Source: Metellina segmentata | Lineage: Eukaryota; Arthropoda; Arachnida; Araneae; Tetragnathidae | Assembly: GCA_947359465.1 (NCBI GenBank) | Contig: OX375872.1 | Location: forward strand, 141,743,608 to 141,807,607 | Direction of reading: 5' to 3' | Length of the DNA: 64,000 nucleotides | In this document: one piece after another, positions 33,740 to 44,030 of the stretch | How the letters are laid out: each line of letters begins with the position of its first letter | How positions within the stretch are numbered: position 1 is the first letter of the stretch | Program-made: the position numbers and the translations under genes | The notes under the pieces: model-generated | What the model was told of the DNA's origin: nothing | What the model saw: only the letters and a program-made list of their open reading frames with translations | The model's database searches: none

Positions 33740-33806
33740 CTCAAGTGTTGACCTCATCATCTTATCGTATCGTTGTGTTGCTACAGTGTGACGTTAATTA
33801 CCACTA
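33740..33806 (+). mobile_element. SINE tail fragment
   Basis: GACCTCATCATCTTATCG and CGTTGTGTTGCTACAGTGTG followed by ACGTTAATTA match the SINE 3' end. Confidence 0.6.
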
Positions 33807-33819
33807 TATTCTAGTTATT

Positions 33820-34520
33820 CTTTAACGAAATAGCCACCAATCAGTTTATTTTTTTTACAAGTTTTATCAATAATTTCATGAAGTTTTTATTCATAATTTA
33901 TAAAGTTTTTAAATAAAAAAATTAAAATTACAACAATTTTGGTTAGATTTTATTTTAGTAGACAAATGCTTTTGTGTTCTAGCTATTTTTTTTGCCAAAA
34001 TAGTCACCAATAATTTTATAGTTTTTACAATCTTTAGCAATAATTTATGAAGCTTTTTGATACTTTACTATAATTTTGTATAGACTGGTATTCCTGACGC
34101 ATTAAGAGACATTTCTAAAAATGTACCCAATTAAAGTATTTTCAGTGTATTTCATTGTAATGCAAAATGCCGATTAAACCGTTTAAAATTTATTATCTTT
34201 GTTGTCTAACGTGCTAATGTAATCAGCGTGAGTTCAGGAATAAGTCTATTAAGTATAATCTTAAAACTAAATCGTTCTCAATCATTTTTAAACTTTGTTG
34301 CTGCAAACATTAGATGAATTTTAAATATTTGATACATTGAATGGCTTAAACCTAGCCATGTATCACTGATGTTTTAAGATACAGTTCTAAAAATGCATAA
34401 AATCGCCTATTTTCAATGTATTTAATAGTGATGCAAAATGAGATTAAAATGTTTTAAATTTATTATCTTCCTTATCTTATGTGTTAATGCAATCAATGCA
34501 CTTTCAAGAGTAAGTTCATT
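33820..34520. repeat. Two pairs of degenerate direct repeats
   Basis: AGTCACCAAT..TTTTTTACAA..AATAATTTATGAAG appears near 33828 and 34002. TTTCAATGTATTTAATAGTG / TTTCAGTGTATTTCATTGTA followed by ATGCAAAATG, TTTAAAATTTATTATCTT and TGCTAATG appears near 34139 and 34413. Confidence 0.65.
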
Positions 34521-34689
34521 AGTGAACTGCGTTAGAGTGAAATCTCGTGAGTTTCTTCAAGAATCCGAACTATTTAACTTTATGTAACTAAGCTTTAGGG
34601 CGTCGCCTTACGTAACGTGAGATTTCAGACTATCTATGAGCTAATTACAGCACTTCATAACAGTTTTTGAAGTTCTAGTAGTTACATTC

Positions 34690-35860
34690 AAATGAGTTTT
34701 TAATTAAACTTCTATTTAGGACGTCAAAAGCTTTAAGACATTTAGTTAACGATGTATAATGACATTTAGTAAAAGTGAGGAATTTGAAGATTCGTCTTTG
34801 CATATAGATTTGGTTTTGAAAAGATTTAGATTAGCTTGCAGTAAATAAATGTTACATGCTTGATGATGATTAGTATAGTTGTGCTCATTTATGCAGGCAT
34901 TCCGTACGGCTGAGGAATTTGTAAACATTCATATTTTCAAAAATATTTAGATTCGATTTACTGTAAATAAATACAGTATACTTGTAGTTCTTAACACAGT
35001 TATGTTCATCAGCGCAGGCGTTCAGTATTGGTGCAGAATTTATGAATGTAAAGATCCATGTTTGGAATAGATTTAGATTTGTATTACTGTAAGTAAACTA
35101 ACGTAATTGATAGTTGTTAACATAGTTATGCTCTGAATGGAGGCATTCCGTACGGGTGTGGTATTTATATTTATAAAAACTTATCTTTAAATAGATTTAG
35201 TTTTGAAAAAATTTAGATTAGCTGAACGGAAAATAAATTTGACATACTTGATGGTTAACATAGGTATTCTCACTAATTCAAGCATTCTCAGTATTAAGAC
35301 TAAAATGTAAAGATTTATGCTTAGAATATAATTAGAGAGATTAGCTTTACTGTAAATAAATTCAACATACTTTATGATGGTTGTTTTATAAGTAGTAGTG
35401 GGTTGTATATAAGGTTATTGTACATAGTTGTGTTCATTAAAGAAGATAGTAAGTCAGGGTGAGGTATTTATGTTTGTAAAGATTTATCTTTGAATCGATA
35501 TATTTTTGAAAATATTTAGATTTCCTTACTGTAAGTAAATTTAAAATGTTTGGTGGTTGTTAAAATGGTTATGTTTATTAGTTAGGTTATTGTATTAGGT
35601 TATTGTACATAGTTGTGTTCATTAAAGAAGATATTAAGTCAGGGTGAGGTATTTATGTTTGTAAAGATTTATCTTTGAATCGATATATTTTTGAAAATAT
35701 TTAGATTTCCTTACTGTAAGTAAATTTAAAATGTTTGGTGGTTGTTAAAATGGTTATGTTTATTAGTGCAGGCACTTAGTATGGGCGAAGACTATGTATG
35801 TAAAGATTCATGTTTGGAAGATTTAGAGAATTAGCTCTACCGTAAATAAATTCAACACAA
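34690..35860. repeat. Degenerate tandem array (about 125 bp) with a recent 185-bp duplication
   Basis: GCAGGCATTCCGTACGG, GTAAAGATT, TTAGATTAGCTTACTGTAAA and TTAACATAGTTATGTTCATT recur about every 125 bp from 34740. AGGTTATTGTACATAGTTGT at 35412 and 35597 begins two almost identical 185-bp units. Confidence 0.75.
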
Positions 35861-37309
35861 AAGGAAATGATCAAAAGAATCTATCCAAACTAGACCAACG
35901 GATGAATTAAATTTTCTTAAAGGTTGAAAGAATCCATTGATTATTTCAATCAATAGAAGCGATAATTTAGCCATTTTGTGTGTTGTGAGGTAAAAGCAAT
36001 ACTATACTTCTCGGAAATCGCGTTACGTTCAGAGGAGTAATTAAGTAATTAAAATATATAAGTTATTAAAGAAAGTAATTAATAAAACACGTTGGTAAAT
36101 TATTTTCCATTTTATGTAATTTTTGTATAACATAAATTTATAATAAAAAAGATACGGTATAATGCAGGTATGGATATAGTTAATTTTATATGTAAAAGTG
36201 ATTATCTCAATTTAATCACTTAAATGTTTTCATACAATCGTGTGAGCCATCAAATTATCCTTAGCATCCATGAAGTAAATAAAAAGCTGTAGGCTATAAA
36301 TTTATGATGAAAAAGATGGTGGGGGGGGGGGAATGTGATCTTAAATAATAACATAAAAAAACATGTCTAGTTCGTGAAATGTAGGAAACCGCACAGGCAA
36401 ATTAAATTGGCATATGATCTGTGGTAAGTGCATGTCTAAAAATGCGTTAAAACATTTTTGTAATCTACAACAAAAAAAAATATGATAACATTTTTTAATC
36501 CGTTAGAAAAGATATGTAAGAAGCGAATATAGTATGAAACTGGGGTTGTAAGCATGAATACATTTTTTAACCTTTTTTTATCCTGTTCAGGGTTAACAGT
36601 AATTCTTCATAAAAATAAAATTTATTTATTATAAATTATTTCCACGTGATGGATAATGCTTACTTTCAATTAAAGTTCTTATAGAACAACGCGCTATGAA
36701 AAATTAAACGTTTTCTTACTAAAGATGAAGATTAATTTAAATTTGAGTTTGAAGAAAAAAGAGCCTCCATATAGATAGAGTCTTAAATTGCGATGTACCA
36801 TTTCACTAATAAGATTTCTGAAGGTTAGTGGTGTATAATTTTTTAAAGATTCAGATCCAAATATGAGTGGAAATAACACAATGTTTTATGATTTTAAAAA
36901 TCATTTACCTAACTTAATTTTTTAACGAGGCAATTTCCTTTTAAGAACAGGTACTGTCAAATAATCTTCAAATTCTAGAAAAAGGATTGGTTTCTCATTA
37001 TTTATAATATCTTACGGAAGAAACGGTGGTCTGACTTCAGTTGTCTTTGTTTTGAATTAAAAGTAGAATTATTATTCAAAAATTGTGTTAAGATTGTAAA
37101 TTACGGTTACTGCCATTTTTGAGTTGCGCTTACATTGTACAAAAGAACAATATGTTTTATCTAAGTGTGGTAGGGATCTTTATAGCGCAAGAGTCATATT
37201 TGGTCATACTGCGCCTACCACAATATCATTTCTCCTGGAGAATGATTTCATTTAATTATTTAGTCACTTTTGTCTTCCTCATTTTTTTAAAATAAGTTCA
37301 AGTAAGTGC
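35861..37309. other. Intron, no gene recognised
   Basis: AT-rich. One G10 run near 36322. The minus frame at 36694-36879 has no recognisable features. Confidence 0.4.
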
Positions 37310-37500
37310 ATTAACCCTCCAAATGGCTTTGGAAATGTACCTTGTGCATCAAGATATGATTAAATTTGCTGATGACGAGATCTTTCGTCGTCAAGATCTG
37401 ACCAACTTTGCTGATGGCGAGATCTTTCCTCCCGGACCGTCGCTAATAACCCGTCGTGTTGATCCGATGCAACGAGTTATTTAAAATACCTTCCTATCTC
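37310..37500. repeat. Dyad repeat copy followed by a SINE tail
   Basis: TTAACCCTCCAAATGG begins the dyad repeat (ATGACGAGATCTTTCGTCGT, CAAGATCTGACCAA). From 37428, CCCGGACCGTCGCTAATAAC, CCCGTCGTGTTGATCC and TACCTACC form a SINE 3' tail. Confidence 0.7.
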
Positions 37501-37735
37501 TACCTACCTGGTTACCCCTGACTTTGAGTTGGGTTTAAAATGTAACAAATATTTAAGACGCAGCAGTTCTCCAGTGTAGCAAATCCCGGTGAACACTGAC
37601 TTTGAGTTTCGCTAACTTCTCTGAACTTTTCTCTGATCTTCCAAGAAATACATTATTGCTTCCCCTCTACAATCAAAAAGTCACATTGATTGGTTGAATG
37701 AATCTTGAGGAAGATTCTATCTTTTCAAAGCATTT

Positions 37736-38546
37736 TACAATCTATAACAAAAAAAAAATAAAAAAAAATCGACGCACCAAGAAAGTGCAGAATTACAGTG
37801 GTGCCGGGCTTAATCCACTTGGAACGGCGCGGACTGTGGACGTATAGTCCTTAGTGACGAGTCCCGTTTCCAACTGTGTCCTGATGACAACGACAGACTT
37901 GCCTGGGGAGGTACAGGGATCATGCCCTTACTATCCCACGTCACACATACCCACAACAGGGCGTTTTGGTCTGGGGTGCCATCTCCATTGATAGCAGGAC
38001 CTCTTTGGTGGTCATTTCTGGCACACATACAGAACAGCTGTACGTAGACGACATTCTACGATCGGTTGTGTTACCGTTCCTTTTGCGACACTGGACTTAC
38101 TTTTAAATAACATAATGCCCGGCCGACCACGGCACGTGTTGCTATGAATGTCTTTAAGTTTTCCCAACACTTCCTGAGTCAGCTAGGCCTCCTGATCTCT
38201 CTCCCATGGAGCACATTGGGACGTTATGGGGAGGCGATTGCAACCATCCAGGAATGTTAACTATTTAACCCGACAGTTAGAGACAATTTGGCAAGAAATT
38301 CCGCAGGACACCATCCGGGAACTTTTTCAGTCTATGCCACGCCGGGTGACAGCTTGCATCCAGGCCAGAGGTGGACCAACGTCTTATTTACTTCCTCCCT
38401 TTGGAACGGCCAAACTCTGAAATATCATTAAATTGTTCTGAAATTTTAATCGTCAGTTTTTCTGTGTATGTTCTTCACATTCAACAAATTTTATCGCAAT
38501 TGGTCGACTCCTTTTTGGTAAGCCATTTTTTTTGTTATAAAGTGTA
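37736..38546 (+). mobile_element. Tc1/mariner element (copy F), 807 bp deletion derivative
   Basis: TA then CAATCTATAACAAAAAAAA (37738-). It ends TTTGTTATAAAGTG (38544) then TA. Adjacent to the left end is ATCGACGCACCAAGAAAG, shared with copy G at 43470-43440. The transposase remnant is on the plus strand. Confidence 0.85.
37835..38385 (+). pseudogene. Tc1-like transposase remnant
   Basis: Plus-strand pieces in shifting frames. DNA for DESRF-x-LC (GTGACGAGTCCCGTTTCCAA) lies near 37854, the VFWSGV-like block near 37970, and an open C-terminal frame at 38226-38385 reads GRRLQPSRNVNYLTRQLETI, WQEIPQDTIRELFQSMPRRV, TACIQARGGPTSY. Several frameshifts and a deleted middle. A counterpart with the same C-terminus is encoded in copy G. 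Confidence 0.8.
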
Positions 38547-38555
38547 TTTCAAGGA

Positions 38556-38672
38556 AAGGAACAATAGAAATTTTCCAAAGGATTCACTTCCAAGGACAGG
38601 AGCAATAGAATATTTCTAAAGGATTAACTGGCAAAGAAATGAGCAATAGAATCTTCCCAAAGGATTCACTTG
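38556..38672. repeat. Short inverted block of the TTAGAATAGAATCC family
   Basis: AAAGGAACAATAGAAATTTT, CCAAAGGATTCAC, GGAGCAATAGAATATTTCTA and AGAAATGAGCAATAGAATCT repeat three times. Confidence 0.7.
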
Positions 38673-38757
38673 ACGGTTGGCTGGTTGAGATGTACGCAAG
38701 GACGATATTTGGCCATGCTGTGCCAAACACAAGACATACAACGTCAAGTAATGTACA

Positions 38758-39458
38758 TAGGGTAGGTGTGTGTTCCAAATATCGCCTACCCTAACTATTT
38801 CTCTGTATCTCAGATTACTGGTTTGGGAAATAAAGCTGGAAGCTAAATGAATAGCAGTAGGAACAATTCTCTTTTGGTTTCCAGAGATCATATAACTTCT
38901 TTACTTATGTCAGTATAAGTTAACTAGTAAAACTTCAAAAAGTTTCCCAACAGAATTTTCAAGAGTGGGTTCCTAATATCGCCTACCCCTGTTCATATTA
39001 CCACCCACCAAGCGAAATTAGGAGCTACTATTAAAAACGAGTTGCTGGTAGAGCATACCTACCTACCTTTATTTAATGAACTTTCAAGTCATATAAACTA
39101 ATTTATGATTTGGATTATGATTTATTATTTTGGATTATTTATTTATGATTGAATTTATGATTATGATTTATTATTTTGGAATATTTATTTATGATTGAAT
39201 TTATGATTATGATTTACACTTACCTGGATATTCCCTGAATAGATTGGAGACAAAAAAATACGTTGATCACAGCCTCAAATACTTCAGATGCAATATTGTT
39301 GTTGATATAGCTGATAAGAAACTTGCCGGTGGCGCTATGTGTGATAAAACCCTAGACCGGCAAGGTAACTACACAAACTCATAGATGTGTAGATAGTAGC
39401 TTGGAAACACTAGAAGGCGATATTAAGTTCAGGCGCGATATTTGGAACACCTACCCTA
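38758..39458. mobile_element. TIR element with TA flanks, 697 bp
   Basis: GGGTAGGTG(TG)TGTTCCAAA at 38760 and the complement of GGGTAGGTGTTCCAAATAT ending 39456, each flanked by TA and by TGTACAT-like context. A third copy of the terminal phrase lies near 38965. Non-coding. Superfamily uncertain (mariner-like by TA). Confidence 0.6.
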
Positions 39459-40072
39459 CATATGTACAAAGAAAGTGGTTATGCTACAAGCCAGAAAAAT
39501 ATGCATCATGGAGGAATCGACCCCTACAGGATACGAACCTGCACCCCTATAATTCGCAGGTGTTCTGAGAATGTGTTTAACATGAACACTATTTACAACA
39601 CGCACGATTTCTAGAAATGGTAAAAAATATCAAAACCATTCCTTTTTTCCCCACATTTGTAAAGAGATTTTCTTTTGCATTTTTCAAAACTTATTTAGTG
39701 ATTCGTATTCCAATGTGGAGATTTGTTTGAAAATTTTTATCACGTATTTCGCGAAACGTGACTTACATTCGTTTGTGCGAGCTTTCTTTAACGCACTTCA
39801 AACGCGTTTGCGAAAAAAACATTCTTTGAAGTACGTAGATCTGATCTTAAGTTTCGAAAGCAAGAGTCTAAAGTTTTGATTCTCTTTTTCAAAATCCGTT
39901 TTCTTCTCACATCATTGTAAAAATGGCTGAAAAATAACAGAAAGAGAGAGGGAAAAAAAAACACAATTGTGTTTTTTTTTTTGTGTAAGATTTCGAAGTT
40001 TTTGCAATAATAAAGGATATTTAATACAGAACAATGCTAAAAAATTACTTTCCGAAAGTACGTTATTCTTAC
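39459..40072. other. Intron, nothing recognised
   Basis: AT-rich. A 9-T/8-A inverted run near 39953-39980. No exon or transposon end supported. Confidence 0.4.
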
Positions 40073-40112
40073 ATGCTGTTGTGGACTGAGTAAGAAAATG
40101 CACAATTCTTAA
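40073..40112 (-). other. Possible alternative or vestigial copy of the helix-1 exon
   Basis: Forty nt between an acceptor AATTTTTGTGTAG and donor GTAAGAATAA. Read in the same phases as exon 40155-40218 (in 0, out 1) it gives LRIVHFLTQSTTA. The true exon ends GIVHAQTLSTTA, so IVH..T.STTA and the last 17 bases through the donor are shared. It lacks the eight codons for the hydrophobic start of the exon. It may be a decayed tandem duplicate or a mutually exclusive exon. RNA evidence would decide. Confidence 0.45.
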
Positions 40113-40154
40113 CTACACAAAAATTGCTTAATCAAAATGATTGATCGTACTTAC

Positions 40155-40218
40155 ATGCTGTTGTGGAGAGAGTTTGAGCATGTACAATGCCAGCTACAAA
40201 GAGAGCTGTGTATAGTAT
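40155..40218 (-). CDS. Internal coding exon: end of membrane helix 1
   Basis: A 64-nt exon with acceptor TTTGTTTTTTACAG and donor GTAAGTACG, in phase 0 and out phase 1. It reads ILYTALFVAGIVHAQTLSTT then A and the first base of a Ser codon completed by exon 27693-27778. This is a hydrophobic helix followed by a short polar loop, fitting helix 1 and the first extracytosolic loop. There is no Met in it, so at least one coding exon lies upstream (above 40218). I did not find it. Together with the five exons downstream it gives 226 open codons. Confidence 0.78.
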
Positions 40219-40514
40219 CTGTAAAAAACAAAAAATATGAGTACGCAGTTAACCTAAATAGTCATGGCATAGAACAATAATAATATGTAATCAATACTTA
40301 AAATACTACAGAGCAGATTTAAGAGGAATTTTTTTTTCAACGACAAAAACGATTGTATTTTTCCACATACACTCTAAAACAAAAAACAAAATCGACAAAC
40401 CAAGAAGGAGTTGCCCGATTGTGATAAAAATTGGTGGATATGAAGAACATACATAGAAAAACAAACGATTGAAATTTGGAATGATTTAGTTCAGAGTTTG
40501 ACCGTTACAAAGGA

Positions 40515-40934
40515 GGAAGTCAATAAGACGTTGGTCCACCTCTGGCCTGGAAGCAAGCTGTCACCCGGCGTGGCATAGACTGAAAAAGTTCCCGGATGGT
40601 GTCCTGCGGAATTTCTTGCCAAATTGTCTCCAACTGTCGGGCTAAATGGTCAACATTCCGGGATCTTTGCAATCGCCTTCCCCTAACGTCCCAAATATGC
40701 TCTATGGGAGAGAGACCAGTAGACTTAGCTGGCCAAGGAAGTGTTGGGAAAGCTTGAAGACAATTTCTAGCAGCATGTGCCGTGTGCGGACGGGAATTTT
40801 CTTGTTAAAAAGTAAGTCCGGGGTGTCGCAAAAGGAGCGATAGCACAACCTGTCGTAGAATGTCATCTACGTACCGCTGTGCTGTAAGTGTGCCAGAAAT
40901 GACTACCAAAGGAGTCCGGCTATCAAAGGAGATG
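40515..40934 (-). pseudogene. Tc1-like transposase remnant (continues at 42498 and 43323)
   Basis: Minus strand carries NVDHLARQLETIWQEIPQDT and the IRELFQSMPRRVTACFQARG C-terminus (complement of 40525-40660). Upstream parts continue after the inserts: the TTGTGGGC..GACGTTATG segment at 42498-42540 and TCCCGTTTCCAACTGTGTC at 43410-43380. The enzyme is interrupted twice and frameshifted. Confidence 0.75.
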
Positions 40935-42501
40935 TGTTGGGTATAAAGTTTTCGAAACCATCCGTTCAACCTTTTGTCGTTAGTTTATAAGCATGGATAC
41001 TTGATAAACATGTACGCTTTTGCTCCGGGACGTTTCACTGGAAATTCTACCTAAATTCTTCCCCTATCTATGTGTGCTAAGTCCCTCTCTTTTCAACGGT
41101 ACATTTGTACTCAACCCCCGAGTTTTTTTAAATTTGAATGTCCAACCAATCACGGCACGCCAGCGAAATGACGAGGCGTTTTTGAAAAGGCTGGGAAATA
41201 GTTCACCCTTCGTTTTCTCGTGCCGATTTAGGCGAAAAATAGTTTTCCCACGAGTTCACGGGAGAAGAACTTTAACCACTCAACATCCAGGTTCCGAAGC
41301 TATAAGAGAGGCGGGTCAATCGGACTCGTCCTATTCGCTCTCCGATGTTTCAGTGGCTGGGGTCACCGTGCGGTGATCCCAGTCGCGGTGGAGCTTTCTT
41401 TTTGAAAAGACGCGCTAGTGAGCTGGCTGGAGACCGATGATTGTGAGGAACTGGTTGCATAAATGGCAGTAGAAGTGAGACCCAGCGTCCTGCTCTAGCG
41501 TCCTTCTCCAGATTCGAGGAATTCCTATTCGTGAGGATCGAGTAGAAGTGAGACCCAGCGTCCTGCTCTAGCGTCCTTCTCCAGATTCGAGGAATTCCTA
41601 TTCGTGATGATCGAGTAGAAGTGAGACCCAGCGTCCTGCTCTAGCGTCCTTCTCCAGATTCCAGGATTTCCTCTTCGTGATGATCGAGTAGAAGTGAGAC
41701 CCAGCGTCCTGCTCTAGCGTCCTTCTCCGGATTCCAGAGGTTCCTCGGCGTGATGATCGAGTGAAAGAGCCAACGTCCTGCTCCGGATTCCAGAGGTTCC
41801 CATCATGGTGATGAGTTCCCACATCCACCGCCCAGAGATAAAAAACGAATAACCAGCCTCCCTGTGACTCTGGAATGTGTACGATCATTCCGATCCAGCG
41901 TCCCTCTCCGAAATCCAGTAGCATCCTCCGTTTATCTACAATGGGCAATTATAGTTTATCGTCTTTCTTACTTTCCTTTAATTAACTCTTTGCTCCTGAA
42001 TTGATTTTTTTGATTTAGAATTATTTTCCTTTTTTTGTCCCGTGAAACGTCTCTCGAGTTATAAGCCCTCAATGGGGCTATCCCAATATTTTAAGTAGAT
42101 TGGAGTGGCCCAATTGAATGCTTGGTCGTTTTGGTCCTATTCTGAGGAATGTGTATGTTACTATTGTTTTACTATTTTTGGGACCTATTCTGAGGATTGT
42201 GTATGTTACTATTGTTTTACTATTTTTGGACCAAAATTCGCAAGGGGAGTTTACGTAAATCCAGATGTGTATTATACCAATGTTTAGTTTAAATAAATGT
42301 CTTTTTCATCTTTAAAGATTTGTTTTCTTTTCCCCTCTTTTAGTGAAACCTAATTTCACTGTCTTTACATAGTTCCATCATCAATTACAGTCGGTAAGAG
42401 CCTTTTACACAGGGTTTTGTTCACACCGTAATGTAGAAGTTGATTAATTATCCAAGCTCATTAAGAGTAAAAGATTCAATTAGAGAAAAACCCAATAGAT
42501 G
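40931..42501. mobile_element. Solo LTR, 1.56 kb, inserted in the Tc1 element
   Basis: Starts TGTTGGGTATAAAG (40935) and ends AAAACCCAATA (42497). The target duplication is GATG at 40931-40934 and 42498-42501. The inverted ends TGTTGGGT/ACCCAATA match in 7 of 8 bases. It contains GC-rich promoter-like sequence (41280-41400), a 73-bp tandem repeat, and AATAAATGTC near 42293. Removing it restores the Tc1 sequence GGAGATGGCACCCCAGA. No gag/pol coding seen. The ORFs at 41020 and 41598 are LTR-internal artefacts. Confidence 0.75.
41468..41790. repeat. 73-bp tandem repeat inside the solo LTR
   Basis: AGTAGAAGTGAGACCCAGCG at 41468, 41541, 41614 and 41687, an exact 73-bp period, with a shortened fifth unit from about 41760. 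Units contain GCGTCCTGCTCTAGCGTCC and TTCGTGATGATCG. Confidence 0.93.
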
Positions 42502-42550
42502 GCACCCCAGATCATAACGTCCTGTTGTGGGCATGTGTGGCGTGTGATAG

Positions 42551-43325
42551 TAAAGCTTCGGTTTCCTAAGAAAGCGTAGCCGTGATCTAGCGGCCGTGAT
42601 GTATCGGTGGGTGACGTCACTAAAACGTTGTTTATACTTACACATGGTGTTGGTTTCCTAGAGAGCGATGTTTGTGAGCGTAACGAAAATGATCGGAGCC
42701 GCCATTTCCATGACTGTCGTCATAGCGGTCTCAAACAGTTGGGGAACGTTTTTTCTCTTGTAGCGGCCAGATTTCATTTCCTGCTCCAAACGATTCAATC
42801 GAAGAGGAGAAAAATAAATAAACATTTTTGACTGCCATTGATTTATTCGTTTTTGTAAAATCGGGATCGTTAAACACAGAATAAAAATTTCAACGGATTT
42901 GAAATCTGCGGAAAATTTGACACCAGATCGATACCTTAAATGTGATTTTCTTTAAATAAATAATTAATTATTTAATAAATAATTAAATAATCAAATGGTA
43001 AATAATTGAATAATAAAACTGTTTTTGATATCGATCTGGCGTAGAAATTTACGCTGATTTGAAATCTGTTGAAATTTTCACTCTACCTTCAACGATCCCG
43101 AAGTTAGAAACTTTAGACTAAAGAATAAAAAACCACTTTGTTTTGTTTCTCGAATAAAATAAACCACGACAGCCGTCTGTGTTGCCCATTCTCCAACGTA
43201 TTCTGTCCGTCTAAGTTGACACCTCAGGATTTTTGTTTAGTCGGCCGTCTAGTTATGCCCGCGGCATCATGACGTATCACGGCTGTTAGATAACGGCTCC
43301 ACTTTCTTAGGAAACCGAAGCTTAA
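42551..43325. mobile_element. Harbinger-like MITE, 769 bp, in the Tc1 element
   Basis: Left AGCTTCGGTTTCCTAAGAAA (42554-), right its complement (to 43322). Imperfect inverted similarity continues for about 45 bp (GCCGTGAT, CCGTGAT). It is flanked by TAA at 42551-42553 and 43323-43325, the 3-bp duplication of PIF/Harbinger elements. CpG-rich arms (CGGCCGTGATG, CGGCCGTCTAG). The frames at 42448 and 42607 are shadows. Confidence 0.72.
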
Positions 43326-43500
43326 GAGCTTGATTCCCACCGCTGCCTTGGACATCTCCGAACACGTCTGCGGTTGTCGTCAGGACACAGTTGGAAACGG
43401 GACTCGTCACTAAAAACTATACGTTCCAAGTTGATCGACCCCGGCACCACTGTAATTATGTACCTTCTTGGTGCGTCGATTTTTTTTGTTATAGAGTGTA

Positions 43501-44030
43501 TATTGCGAAGTGTAATTCGTTTGACTTCGAAGTGAGAAAAAGCTATGGAAACTGAATGGTTACAAAATTAGTCAATCCATACATGAAGAAAATAAAGGTT
43601 AAATTCACTAAGATGCTATGAAGTATAATTTATTTAACTTCGAAGCAATAAGTTTTAACCACGGAAAATGTGAATTGATGCTGTTAGCTAACTGAGACAT
43701 GCCGATAATGTTAAATTAAATACACTTCATAGAATGTTAGGTAGTAAATCACTTGACTGTTTGAAGTAATAAGTTTTAACCACGGAATCTTCAAATGTCT
43801 GCAAAGTTAGCTTATCGAGAAATGAAGAAACTACCAAATTAACTGCACTACAGTGTAATTAATTTAATTTTATTGATAGTTTTAATCACTGAAGCTGGAT
43901 GCAGAGTTAGTTTGTCGAGATATGCGGAGGAATGTACTAAATTAACTAGAACTAGCAGAATGCAAAGTTAATTAATTTAAATTAATTTGAAACAATAAGT
44001 TTAAATATGGAAACTAAGAGAGATAAAGTT
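43501..44030. repeat. About 115-bp degenerate tandem array, 4-5 units
   Basis: GAAGTGTAATTCGTTTGACT, AATTTATTTAACTTCGAAGC, AATAAGTTTTAACCACGGAA and GTTAGCTAACTGAGACATG phrases recur near 43505, 43620, 43735, 43850 and 43965. Confidence 0.75.

Larger units (their letters stand above)
40368..43500 (-). mobile_element. Tc1/mariner element (copy G) split by two later insertions
   Basis: TA then CACTCTAAAACAAAAAACAA (40370-). Right end ATCGATTTTTTTTGTTATAG-type sequence ending AGTG (43498) then TA. Tc1 sequence occupies 40370-40934, 42498-42553 and 43323-43498. These pieces align in order to copy F (37736-38546) read in reverse. The gaps are filled by a solo LTR and a Harbinger-like MITE. Lies just upstream of exon 40155-40218 in the gene's transcription direction. 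Confidence 0.88.

Noticed and set aside
41598..41948. 116-codon minus-strand open frame
   Set aside because: Made of the 73-bp tandem repeat in the solo LTR; repeated blocks of the peptide reflect the DNA repeat.
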